33,925 bases of DNA from Lysobacterales bacterium (GTDB lineage Bacteria > Pseudomonadota > Gammaproteobacteria > Xanthomonadales > SZUA-36): the NCBI GenBank assembly GCA_028289465.1, contig JANQPM010000019.1, forward strand, positions 1 through 33,925, in the 5' to 3' direction. How positions within the stretch are numbered: the stretch's first letter is position 1; every line of letters begins with the position of its first letter. The position numbers were made by a program, and so were the translations under genes. The notes beneath the pieces are model-generated. The model saw nothing but the letters and a program-made list of their open reading frames with translations. It was not told the origin of the DNA and ran no database searches. Positions 14,599 to 22,419 of this stretch are shown piece by piece.

Positions 14599-16629
14599 AT
14601 GTTACGAATCATTATGACATGCCTGATGGTGTTCGCCGCGCCCGGTCCGCGGCTGTCGGCAACGGAACTGTCCGGCATCGCCGAACGCGTCTCCATTGCC
14701 GGCTACGAGGTGCGGAAAGTCAGTGTGTCGCTGACCGACGGCCTGACAAGCCTGCAGGTGAGTGCGGACGCCATAGCCGGCCGCGAGCGCGTGCTGCTGC
14801 AGTCACCGGCGCTGGAATGCCAGGGTTTTCTGATAACCGCGAATGCCGTTCGCTGCGACCATGCACGGGTTAGCGCCAGTACCGGCGGGCCCGTAGAGCA
14901 ATTGCGCTGGGAAGGACGGCTGCACCTGGACCGGATCTCGCAAGCACTGAATATGGAAGGCAGCCTGTCCTTGCTGGGTCTGACGCTTCCGCTGTCCGTT
15001 CGCTATTCACCGGACCATGGGCTGAATGCGACGGCAAAGGTCAACGCGGTGGCATTGAAGCCATTAGTCACCGCAATGCGGGTGCCGTCCGATTTGGCGC
15101 TGCAGCGGGGCAGGTTCAGCGGCACTGTGCAGGTTTCGGCGAACGCCGGTGGCGATTGGCGGGGACAGATAGATGGCGGCCTGGCCGGTGTCGATTTCGA
15201 TACGCGGGACGGCTATACGGCCGGCGCCGAGCTCGGCGTTAGGCTACGTGCTGATCTCGGGCCGGCCGGCGAAGGCTGGGAGATCGGGCTGTCCGCCGAG
15301 CGGTTTTCCGGCGAATTGCTGGTCGGCGATTTCTATACCGATCTTGGTGCGACGGCCCTGGCGCTTGAGGCCAAAGTGGATTGGCGGCCTGAGGGTTTCC
15401 GTATACACGAGCTGAGTCTCACCGATGGCGCCAGCCTGCAGTTGGCCGGTCAGGCGGCATTCCGGCGCGAGCCGCTCAGCCTGGAGCGGCTCGGTTTGCA
15501 GCGCGTTGCCGTGGCTTTTCCGGCGGTTTACCAGCGTTATCTGGCCAGCCTGCTTGCGGTATGGACACTCGGCGATCTGGAGACTTCCGGGCAAATTGCA
15601 GGTACTGCGTCCTGGGACCGCCAGACCGGCTGGAATGCCGACCTGGCGCTGGATCGAGTGGCAATCCGCGACCGGGCCGGGCGTTTCGGCATCTCCGGTT
15701 TCAACGGCAGGCTGGTCAGCGCGGCAAATGCGCCACCATCGGCACTGAGCTGGCAGGAACTGGACTTCTACCGCATTCCTATCGGTCCGACAAACCTCGC
15801 ATTACGGTTCGGCCGCGATAGTCTGGCGCTGACTGAGCCCCTGCATTTACCGCTGCTCGGAGGCGAAGTCGGGGTCGATGAATTCGTGCTCATCCGGCCG
15901 GCGAGCCAGGATCGATCGCTGCGCCTGAAGGCGAGGGTTGTGGACGTGGGTATGGCCGAACTCAGCGCGGCGCTGGCCTGGCCGCCGCTTGGCGGAACGC
16001 TAAGCGGCGATATTCCGTCGGTGCATCTGAAGGATGACGTGCTGTCGCTGGACGGCGCACTGGAGTTTCGCGTATTCGACGGACTGATGCGGGCCGAATC
16101 GCTCAGTGTGGAGCGCCCGTTCGGCGTACTGCCGACGGTTGCCGGGTCCATTCATATCGAGCAGCTTGACCTGGAGCAGCTCACCGGCGCGTTTTCGTTC
16201 GGCAAGATCGAGGGTCGCCTGGACGGTGCGATCGAGGAACTGCGGTTGCTGGATTGGCGGCCGGTTGCATTCGATGCGTGGTTTCAAAACAGTGCCGGCG
16301 CCACCGGTCCGAAGCGCATCAGCCAGCGCGCGGTGCAGAATATCGCGGCCATCGGCAGCGGCGGTGCGGTGACCGCACTGTCCGGCGCGGTGTTGAATGT
16401 GTTTGATGATTTCCGTTACCGGCGGCTGGGAATACGCTGCCGTTTGCAGAATAATATTTGCCATATGAGCGGTATCGATTCCAATCAGACGCCGTTTGTG
16501 ATCGTTCAGGGCGCCGGCCTGCCGCGCATCAATGTGCTGGGCTACAACCCGAATGTGGACTGGCCGCAATTGATTGCCGAACTGAAAGCGGCAACGCGCG
16601 GACCCGGCATCAGCTTTGAGGACGGCTGA
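14599..16629 (+). CDS. YdbH-like AsmA-type envelope protein, probable lipid-transport bridge
   Basis: This 676-residue exported protein starts with a signal-type segment (MLRIIMTCLMVFAAPGPRLS). It continues as a long run of alternating beta-strand sequence typical of AsmA/TamB/YdbH proteins. These form hydrophobic grooves thought to carry phospholipids between inner and outer membranes. The C-terminal part (ISQRAVQNIAAIGSGGAVTA, then IRCRLQNNICHMSGI, then GAGLPRINVLGYN) is the most conserved-looking region. Assignment to YdbH rests mainly on the pattern and on the DUF1318 (YdbL-type) lipoprotein gene next door, since ydbH-ynbE-ydbL form an operon in E. coli. I chose ATG 14599 because an in-frame start at 14473 would place 42 non-signal residues in front. 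It could also be another AsmA-like protein. Confidence 0.68.
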   Translation: MLRIIMTCLMVFAAPGPRLSATELSGIAERVSIAGYEVRKVSVSLTDGLTSLQVSADAIAGRERVLLQSPALECQGFLITANAVRCDHARVSASTGGPVEQLRWEGRLHLDRISQALNMEGSLSLLGLTLPLSVRYSPDHGLNATAKVNAVALKPLVTAMRVPSDLALQRGRFSGTVQVSANAGGDWRGQIDGGLAGVDFDTRDGYTAGAELGVRLRADLGPAGEGWEIGLSAERFSGELLVGDFYTDLGATALALEAKVDWRPEGFRIHELSLTDGASLQLAGQAAFRREPLSLERLGLQRVAVAFPAVYQRYLASLLAVWTLGDLETSGQIAGTASWDRQTGWNADLALDRVAIRDRAGRFGISGFNGRLVSAANAPPSALSWQELDFYRIPIGPTNLALRFGRDSLALTEPLHLPLLGGEVGVDEFVLIRPASQDRSLRLKARVVDVGMAELSAALAWPPLGGTLSGDIPSVHLKDDVLSLDGALEFRVFDGLMRAESLSVERPFGVLPTVAGSIHIEQLDLEQLTGAFSFGKIEGRLDGAIEELRLLDWRPVAFDAWFQNSAGATGPKRISQRAVQNIAAIGSGGAVTALSGAVLNVFDDFRYRRLGIRCRLQNNICHMSGIDSNQTPFVIVQGAGLPRINVLGYNPNVDWPQLIAELKAATRGPGISFEDG

Positions 16630-16724
16630 ATGCGGAGCAACCGAAAGGCATTTTCAAGGTCTGATAGGCGTGGGGCCGATAAATATGGTTTTGATAATAT
16701 GACGATGGTGAAGGAACCAAGGAT

Positions 16725-17357
16725 ATGACGAAACACTGGCTGATGACGGTCGGCGCCGTGGCATTGCTGAGCGCTTGTGTGACCATCAATGTGTATTTTC
16801 CGGCGGCCGCTGCAGAACGCGCCGCCGATGAATTTATTCAGGATGTGCTGAGCGATACGGCCAATGGCACCGGTAATGGCGTTGGTAATGGTACTGGCGA
16901 GCTGCTGCCGGCAGCCGCCGCGGATTCGCACTGGCGCGGTCTGGCCTGGATCGGCAGTCTGCCGCTGCGGTTGCTGGCTTCCGATGCACGGGCGCAAGTC
17001 GCGAATATTGATATCAACACGCCGGAAGTTAATGCGATTAAACAGCGTATGGCGGCCCGCCAGCGCTCCGATCTGGCGCTGCTGTTCGACCAGGGTGCAA
17101 TCGGGTTCAGTAATGACGGTTTGATTCGCGTGCGGGACCGGTCGGCGGTTGGTCTGCAGCAGCGCCGGCAATTGGAACGGCTGGTGGCGGAAGAAAACCG
17201 CGATCGCGAGGCGGTTTACCGCGAGATTGCGATTGCCAACGGCCATCCGGAATGGGAAGATGAGATTCGGGCCACATTTGCCCGTCGCTGGGTGTCAAAT
17301 GCCCGCAGCGGGTGGTATTACCAGGACGCCGAGGGTAACTGGGTGCAGAAGTCCTGA
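16725..17357 (+). CDS. DUF1318 (YdbL-like) lipoprotein with YnbE-like N-terminus
   Basis: This 210-residue protein carries a lipoprotein signal peptide ending LLSAC, so Cys18 is the expected lipidated residue. It is followed by VTINVYFPAAAAERAADEF, which resembles the short lipoprotein YnbE in having a strand-forming TIN segment just after the lipid anchor. A Gly/Asn-rich linker occupies about residues 45-58. The C-terminal part from about residue 95 (EVNAIKQRMAARQRSDL, then AEENRDREAVYREIAIANGH, then GWYYQDAEGNWVQKS) is the DUF1318/YdbL domain. AAGGA is suitably placed before the ATG. With the YdbH-like gene 95 bases upstream it forms a counterpart of ydbH-ynbE-ydbL with the last two parts combined; that combination is my inference. 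Confidence 0.75.
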   Translation: MTKHWLMTVGAVALLSACVTINVYFPAAAAERAADEFIQDVLSDTANGTGNGVGNGTGELLPAAAADSHWRGLAWIGSLPLRLLASDARAQVANIDINTPEVNAIKQRMAARQRSDLALLFDQGAIGFSNDGLIRVRDRSAVGLQQRRQLERLVAEENRDREAVYREIAIANGHPEWEDEIRATFARRWVSNARSGWYYQDAEGNWVQKS

Positions 17358-17384
17358 ATTGCCGGCCTGTCGCGAATACGCAAG

Positions 17385-17409
17385 ACCGGGCGCCTGGCGC
17401 TCGGTTTTT
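17385..17409 (+). terminator. Rho-independent terminator after the YdbL-like gene
   Basis: ACCGGGCGC (17385-17393) pairs with GCGCTCGGT (17397-17405), giving nine pairs with one G-U, around a CTG loop. It runs into a series of T residues (17405-17409). It ends the lipoprotein transcript shortly before rlmD. Confidence 0.8.
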
Positions 17410-17437
17410 CGTTATCAGCCGGGGACGATGAAATCGA

Positions 17438-18763
17438 ATGGCGAGACGCAGAAGAAAACCGCTACCGCAGGAACCGGTGGAAGCCGAGATCACCGACCTC
17501 AGTCATAACGGGCGCGGTGTCGCCCGCGTTGCAGACAAAGTGGTATTTATTCACGGTGCATTGCCGGGTGAGACCGTGCGCTTTAAATATACCGCCCGGC
17601 AGCGCCAGTTTGACGAGGGCCGGGTGGTGGATATCGTGCGGCCTTCGGCCGACCGGGTCGAACCGCATTGTCCCCATGCGGAAACCTGCAACGGCTGCGC
17701 GTTGCAGCACCTGCAGCCGGCCCGGCAGATTGAGTTTAAACAGAAAACCCTGGTCGACAATCTGAATCGAATCGGCAAGGTTCAGGCGGAGCGGTTGCTG
17801 GAGCCGTTGGTCGGTACTCAATGGGCGTACCGCCGCAAAGCCCGTCTGAGCGTGCGCTGGGTGGAAAAAAAGCAGCGCGTGCTGGTTGGCTTTCGTGAGA
17901 AGGACGGCCGCTTCGTCGCCGACTGTAGCGGCTGCCCGGTGCTGCATCCGGATATCGGTGAGCGCTTGTCCGAACTCTCCGAACTGATCGGCAGCCTGAG
18001 CGTATACCGGCGCGTGCCGCAGTTGGAGATCGCCTGCGGCGACCAGTGCAGCGCCATCGTGGTGCGCCATATGGATCCGCTGACGGCGGACGATATCGCA
18101 TGCCTGACCGGCTATATGCAGGCCAGCGGATTGCAAATCTACCTGCAGGCCAAAGGACCCGACTCGGTCACACCGCTGCAACCCGGTTTTCCGCCGCTGC
18201 GATTTACGCTGCCGGAGCAGGGCCTGGTGTTTGAATTCGGGCCGCTGAACTTTATACAGGTCAATGCAGACCTGAACCGGCGAATGATTGCGCGGGTGCT
18301 GGATATTATGCAGGCCGGCCCACAGCAGCGGATTCTGGACCTGTTCTGCGGTCTCGGCAATTTTACTTTGCCGCTGGCCCGGCACGCGGGCGAGGTGGTC
18401 GGTGTGGAAGGGGATTCGGCACTGATAGCATTGGCTCGCCATAATGCGCAGCTGAACGATATTCAAAACGTTCGGTACTATGCGGCCGATCTCAGCGAGG
18501 AATCGGATCGGCCGACCTGGTTGGATACGCCGTACGATCAAGTGCTGCTGGACCCGCCCAGAGCCGGTGCGGAATTCATATTGCCGCAGGTGGCGGCGAC
18601 GGGGGCGGCGCGCATCGTCTATGTCAGCTGCCATCCGGCAAGCCTTGCCCGGGACGCGGGTTTGCTGGTACACCAACTGGGTTATCGACTCACCGCCGCC
18701 GGCGTAATGGATATGTTTCCGCACACTGGTCATGTCGAGTCTATAGCAGTGTTTGAGAAATAA
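17438..18763 (+). CDS. rlmD: 23S rRNA (uracil-1939-C5)-methyltransferase RlmD (RumA)
   Basis: This 441-residue enzyme uses S-adenosylmethionine to methylate U1939 of 23S rRNA. An N-terminal TRAM RNA-binding domain is at about residues 10-70. The 4Fe-4S ligands are Cys78, Cys84, Cys87 (CPHAETCNGC) and probably Cys166 (DCSGCPVL). The methyltransferase domain has ILDLFCGLGNFTLPLA for cofactor binding and VLLDPPRAG. The catalytic cysteine is Cys398 in VYVSCHPASLARD. Length and motif order match E. coli RlmD. It starts 28 bases after a terminator, so it probably has its own promoter within or just after that hairpin. Confidence 0.96.
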   Translation: MARRRRKPLPQEPVEAEITDLSHNGRGVARVADKVVFIHGALPGETVRFKYTARQRQFDEGRVVDIVRPSADRVEPHCPHAETCNGCALQHLQPARQIEFKQKTLVDNLNRIGKVQAERLLEPLVGTQWAYRRKARLSVRWVEKKQRVLVGFREKDGRFVADCSGCPVLHPDIGERLSELSELIGSLSVYRRVPQLEIACGDQCSAIVVRHMDPLTADDIACLTGYMQASGLQIYLQAKGPDSVTPLQPGFPPLRFTLPEQGLVFEFGPLNFIQVNADLNRRMIARVLDIMQAGPQQRILDLFCGLGNFTLPLARHAGEVVGVEGDSALIALARHNAQLNDIQNVRYYAADLSEESDRPTWLDTPYDQVLLDPPRAGAEFILPQVAATGAARIVYVSCHPASLARDAGLLVHQLGYRLTAAGVMDMFPHTGHVESIAVFEK

Positions 18764-18798
18764 ATTAATATTAAATAATAATAAGTTACGATTATTTT

Positions 18799-19827
18799 AT
18801 GATAAATAAGATTAATATAGGGCCCGTATTGATCGGCCTTCGCGGCACGGTACTGAGCGACCAGGAACGCGATTGGCTTCGCCATTCGGCGGTGGGCGGC
18901 GTGGTCTTGTTTTCGCGCAACTATGCGGATATCGGCCAACTGCAGCAGTTGATCGACGAGATTCGCCGGGCACGCTCGCCGCGACTGTTGATTGCGATCG
19001 ACCAGGAAGGCGGCCGCGTGCAGCGGCTGCGCTCCGGCTTCACCTCGCTGCCGCCGTTAGGCAGCCTCGGCCGAATGTATGCCGATGACGCGGACAAGGC
19101 CGAAGACTTTGCCTATCGCCACGGCAGAGTAATGGCATCGGAGATGCTTGCTGTGGGTATCGACATGAGCTTCGCACCGGTACTGGATCTGGACGGTGGC
19201 AGCCTGGTGATCGGCGACCGGGCGCTGTCTGCCGATCCGGCCACCGTGGTCAGTCTTGGGCGCTGCTATCTTTCCGGCATGCGGGATGCGGGCATGGCGT
19301 CGACCGGCAAGCATTTCCCGGGTCACGGTTCCGTGCTGCCGGATTCGCATACCGACGATGCCTGCGATCAACGCAGTTTCGAAACGCTGCAACAAACCGA
19401 CCTGCGGCCGTTTGCCGAACTGGCCGGCGAGCTGGATGCATTGATGATTGCGCATGTGGTATACCCCTGTGTGGATCGTTTGCCGGCCGGTTTTTCACGG
19501 GCCTGGCTGCAGACCGTATTGCGGCAGCAAATGGCGTATTCCGGTGTAGTGGTATCCGATGACCTCGGCATGCAGGCGGCCAAGGTGGCCGGCGGACTCA
19601 GGGACCGAAGCGTCGCGGCCATAGATGCCGGTTGCGACCTGATCCTGGTCTGCGATCCGGACGACGTACAGACGCTGCTGGACGACCCCGAAGCGATGCA
19701 CTGGCCGGCCGCAGCCGATATCGTGGAACGCCTGTACGGGCGTCCCGGCGCGAGCCGCAAAGAACTCGCATCGGTACCGGAATTCCGTCACTGGCAGCGT
19801 TCGCTGACCGATTTGCAGGAAGCTTAG
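18799..19827 (+). CDS. nagZ: Beta-N-acetylhexosaminidase NagZ
   Basis: This 342-residue family 3 glycosidase removes N-acetylglucosamine from anhydro-muropeptides in the cytoplasm during cell-wall recycling. Its product pool can influence beta-lactamase induction. The family signature GKHFPGHGSVLPDSHTDD is at residues 170-187, with the mobile-loop His184 as acid/base. The nucleophile is most likely an Asp in VVVSDDLGMQAA. AIDQEGGRVQRL is also conserved. The upstream 36 bases are very AT-rich and contain no clear Shine-Dalgarno sequence, in contrast to neighbouring genes. The next gene begins four bases after its stop. Confidence 0.95.
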   Translation: MINKINIGPVLIGLRGTVLSDQERDWLRHSAVGGVVLFSRNYADIGQLQQLIDEIRRARSPRLLIAIDQEGGRVQRLRSGFTSLPPLGSLGRMYADDADKAEDFAYRHGRVMASEMLAVGIDMSFAPVLDLDGGSLVIGDRALSADPATVVSLGRCYLSGMRDAGMASTGKHFPGHGSVLPDSHTDDACDQRSFETLQQTDLRPFAELAGELDALMIAHVVYPCVDRLPAGFSRAWLQTVLRQQMAYSGVVVSDDLGMQAAKVAGGLRDRSVAAIDAGCDLILVCDPDDVQTLLDDPEAMHWPAAADIVERLYGRPGASRKELASVPEFRHWQRSLTDLQEA

Positions 19828-19831
19828 ACAT

Positions 19832-20971
19832 ATGGAACTGATTCAATACTGGGCATCGTGGCTGTCGAACGCGCTGGGTTTGCCTTCTGGTCTGGCCGGC
19901 CTGATCGTGATACTGGCGGCTATCTTGCTGGTGGACGGATTGCAGCGGCTGCTGATGCGCCATCTGGGGCGGGTGGCCGGGGCTACCCGCAACCCGTGGG
20001 ACGATGCGGTGCATGGCAGTGCGGTGAGGCCGCTGAGCTATCTGATCTGGTTCATCGGGCTGACTTATGTCGCGCAATGGCTGGCGGCTGCCGGAAACAC
20101 CGGGCTTGCCGGTATACCGATTGTCGAACTGCGGCAAATCGGCATCGTTCTGGCATTGGCCTGGTTTTTATGGCGTCTGGTTCGCCGGGTGGAATCCAAT
20201 GTGGTTCAAATGAACCAGGAGCGTGCCAATTCAGCCGGCGCAACGACTATGCATGCACTGAGCCGGGTCGTACGCATCATCATTGCGAGCGGCGTAACCC
20301 TGGTGGTGCTGGACAGCCTCGGTGTCGAAATCGGCGGCCTGCTTGCGGCCGGCGGCATCGGCGGGCTGGCACTGGGCTTTGCGGCCAAAGATCTGCTGGC
20401 CAATTTGTTCGGCGGTCTGAGTATCTTTATGAACCGCCCGTTTTCGGTTGGCGACTGGATCAAATCGCCCGATCGGGAGCTGGAAGGGGTAGTGGAGCGT
20501 ATCGGTTGGCGGCAAACGACCATTCGCCGTTTTGACCGGCGGCCGATATACGTACCGAATTCCATATTCAACAATGTGATCGTGGAAAATCCGTCGCGAA
20601 TGACCCATCGGCGCATCCATGAAGTAATCGGAATCCGCTATGACGATGCGGACAAAATGCCGGCCATCGTCGATGATGTCAAAGCGATGCTGTCGGCGCA
20701 TGACGGGGTCGATCAGAATCAAACGCTGCTGGTCTATTTCAATGCGTTTAACCGATCGTCGCTGGATTTCTTCATCTACTGCTATACCAAGACGACCGAC
20801 TGGGCGCATTACCACGAAGTGAAACAAGACGTTTTGATGACGATCAACCATATCGTTGCAGCCCATGGGGCCGAGTTTGCATTTCCGACCTCGACGGTCA
20901 AAGTGGCCGATTCCGCATCGCCGATTGATCCACACGCGGCAGGGGCCGCTGCCGATGGAGACAGAGCATGA
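19832..20971 (+). CDS. MscS-family mechanosensitive ion channel
   Basis: This 379-residue inner-membrane channel opens under membrane tension after osmotic downshock. Hydrophobic segments occur at about residues 15-35, 65-90, 100-118, 145-165 and 170-185. The pore helix is rich in Gly and Ala (GLLAAGGIGGLALGFAAKDL) and leads into FGGLSIFMNRPFSVGDWI, the hallmark of MscS channels. The cytoplasmic vestibule region follows (RFDRRPIYVPNSIFNNVIVE). Size and extra helices resemble E. coli YnaI more than the three-helix MscS. The ATG lies four bases after the nagZ stop, and its own stop overlaps the next ATG (ATGA), so it belongs to the nagZ-to-phosphorylase transcript. Confidence 0.93.
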   Translation: MELIQYWASWLSNALGLPSGLAGLIVILAAILLVDGLQRLLMRHLGRVAGATRNPWDDAVHGSAVRPLSYLIWFIGLTYVAQWLAAAGNTGLAGIPIVELRQIGIVLALAWFLWRLVRRVESNVVQMNQERANSAGATTMHALSRVVRIIIASGVTLVVLDSLGVEIGGLLAAGGIGGLALGFAAKDLLANLFGGLSIFMNRPFSVGDWIKSPDRELEGVVERIGWRQTTIRRFDRRPIYVPNSIFNNVIVENPSRMTHRRIHEVIGIRYDDADKMPAIVDDVKAMLSAHDGVDQNQTLLVYFNAFNRSSLDFFIYCYTKTTDWAHYHEVKQDVLMTINHIVAAHGAEFAFPTSTVKVADSASPIDPHAAGAAADGDRA

Positions 20972-21531
20972 ATTCCACAGACCCGAAAGCGCTGCTGGCG
21001 CGCTCGAAGCGGGTGATCGAACGGGCTGAGGTCGAGCGCGCGCTGGACCGGCTGGCACAAGACTTGGAAGGCGCTTTTCGCGACCGAACGCCGATTTTTC
21101 TGACGGTGATGAACGGTGGAATGATTCCCGGTTCGTGGCTGGTGACCCGTCTGACGCTGCCGGTGCGCATGGACTATGTCCATGCCACGCGCTACCGCGG
21201 TGCGACCAGCGGTTCCGATCTGGCGTTTCTGGTTCAGCCGCATCTGCCGCTGGAGGATGAGACGGTCATCATCTTCGACGATATCTACGATGAGGGTTAT
21301 ACCCTGGAGGCGATCAAAGACTACTGCATTCGGCATGGCGCGGCCGAGGTCGCCACCGCGGTGCTGGTGCGCAAAGTGCACGACCGCGGCCTGCCTCGCG
21401 ACCAGGTGGATTTTTTCGGTATGGACGTACCGGACGTTTATGTGTTCGGCTGCGGCATGGATGTCCATGAGTACTGGCGGCAGTTGACCGATATCTGGGC
21501 GCTGGACCCGGATACGGATTCCGGTCACTGA
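20968..21531 (+). CDS. hpt: Hypoxanthine-guanine phosphoribosyltransferase
   Basis: This 187-residue purine-salvage enzyme joins hypoxanthine or guanine to phosphoribosyl pyrophosphate. The PRPP-binding loop VIIFDDIYDEGYT lies at residues 100-112. LTVMNGGMIPGSWLVTRL and MDYVHATRYRG are the other family-typical segments. It starts inside the stop of the channel gene (ATGA). The gene that follows makes hypoxanthine from methylthioinosine, so the two enzymes form a short salvage route: phosphorylase releases hypoxanthine and this enzyme returns it to IMP. Base preference between hypoxanthine and guanine cannot be read from the sequence. Confidence 0.9.
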   Translation: MNSTDPKALLARSKRVIERAEVERALDRLAQDLEGAFRDRTPIFLTVMNGGMIPGSWLVTRLTLPVRMDYVHATRYRGATSGSDLAFLVQPHLPLEDETVIIFDDIYDEGYTLEAIKDYCIRHGAAEVATAVLVRKVHDRGLPRDQVDFFGMDVPDVYVFGCGMDVHEYWRQLTDIWALDPDTDSGH

Positions 21532-21537
21532 TCGGTT

Positions 21538-21565
21538 GCCGATACGGTACTGCCAATACGGTACT
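21538..21565 (+). repeat. Tandem 14-base duplication before the phosphorylase gene
   Basis: GCCGATACGGTACT (21538-21551) is followed directly by GCCAATACGGTACT (21552-21565), identical at 13 of 14 positions. The duplication ends just before the GGAGG ribosome-binding sequence of the next gene. It may be a slippage duplication or a two-site operator. Confidence 0.7.
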
Positions 21566-21581
21566 GGAGGACAAGCGGGCA

Positions 21582-22319
21582 ATGAAAAAATGTATCGCGA
21601 TTATCGGCGGCAGCGGCCTGCTGAGCTGGGGTGGCGAAAACCGAATGCACAGCGAAAGCACGCCTTACGGCCCGGCCTCGGCCGCGGTCGAAGTATTCGA
21701 GCGGAACGGTGTGAAGGTACTGTTTCTGGCCCGGCACGGCAAGGCTCATGAGATTCCGCCGCACCGGATCAACTACCGCGCGAATCTGTGGCTGTTAGAG
21801 CAGCTCGGTGCCAGCGCCGTGCTCGGCGTCAATGCGGTCGGCGGCATTACCGAATCGGCCGCACCGGGCCGGCTGATCGTTCCGGACCAGCTTATCGACT
21901 ATACCTGGGGTCGGGAACAGACCTTTGCCGACGGCCTTCAGCAGCCGTTGGACCATATCGAATTCGAACAGCCGTACCAGGGTGCGTTGCGCCGGCTGCT
22001 GCTTGCTGGCGCCAAGCGTCGTGGCATTGGCGTGGTCGAGCGGGGGACGATAGGTATTACCCAGGGTCCTCGGATGGAAACCGCGGCCGAGGTCCGGCGC
22101 CTGCAGCGGGACGGGTGCGACCTGGTCGGCATGACCAGTATGCCGGAAGTGGCGCTGGCCCGTGAACTCGGTCTGGATTATGCCGGTCTTTGCGTATCGG
22201 CAAACTGGGCGGCCGGATTGTCGCCGGAACCGATTTCAATCGCGGCTATCGAACGGGTGCTGGCGGAGAGCATGAAAACGGTCCGGCAGGTGATCGAAGC
22301 GGTCATCGACCGGTTTTAG
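21582..22319 (+). CDS. S-methyl-5'-thioinosine phosphorylase (MTAP/PNP family)
   Basis: This 245-residue enzyme belongs to the methylthioadenosine/purine nucleoside phosphorylase family. It is closest in pattern to the Pseudomonas methylthioinosine phosphorylase, which splits methylthioinosine into hypoxanthine and methylthioribose 1-phosphate. Visible motifs are IIGGSGL near the N-terminus, LARHGKAHEIPPHRINYRAN for phosphate and sugar binding, GVNAVGGI, and GTIGITQGPRMET followed by VGMTSMPEVALARELGL. A strong GGAGG precedes the ATG. Its place directly after hpt supports an inosine-type substrate, since hypoxanthine would feed Hpt. Activity on methylthioadenosine cannot be excluded from sequence alone. 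Confidence 0.88.
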   Translation: MKKCIAIIGGSGLLSWGGENRMHSESTPYGPASAAVEVFERNGVKVLFLARHGKAHEIPPHRINYRANLWLLEQLGASAVLGVNAVGGITESAAPGRLIVPDQLIDYTWGREQTFADGLQQPLDHIEFEQPYQGALRRLLLAGAKRRGIGVVERGTIGITQGPRMETAAEVRRLQRDGCDLVGMTSMPEVALARELGLDYAGLCVSANWAAGLSPEPISIAAIERVLAESMKTVRQVIEAVIDRF

Positions 22320-22322
22320 CTT

Positions 22323-22419
22323 CCCGGTTTAGTCGATCAGGGTTTGGTTGGCCGGGGTTTGGTTAATCGGGGGTTAGTCAATCGCCCAGTCTAATTGATC
22401 ACCCAGTTTAGTCGATCAC
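22323..22419 (-). repeat. Degenerate 17-base tandem repeat at the end of the M48 protease gene
   Basis: On the reverse strand the unit GTGATCGACTAAACTGG (22403-22419) contains the last three codons (Val-Ile-Asp) and TAA stop of the protease gene. It is followed by GTGATCAATTAGACTGG (22386-22402) and GCGATTGACTAACCCCC (22369-22385). Three looser copies of 16, 14 and 16 bases continue down to 22323. The duplicated units lie after the functional stop codon and fill the gap to the convergent phosphorylase gene. Confidence 0.8.

Noticed and set aside
17379-17386. CGCAAGAC as a further copy of the repeat element
   Set aside because: Only eight bases match; the surrounding sequence is a terminator hairpin and has none of the other element segments.
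17462-18733. Reverse-strand open frame of 423 codons opposite rlmD
   Set aside because: It is fully antisense to rlmD, which carries all its catalytic motifs; no protein family is recognisable.
22323-22419. CRISPR-like array
   Set aside because: The units are 14-17 bases long, directly adjacent without spacers, and derive from the end of the protease gene.
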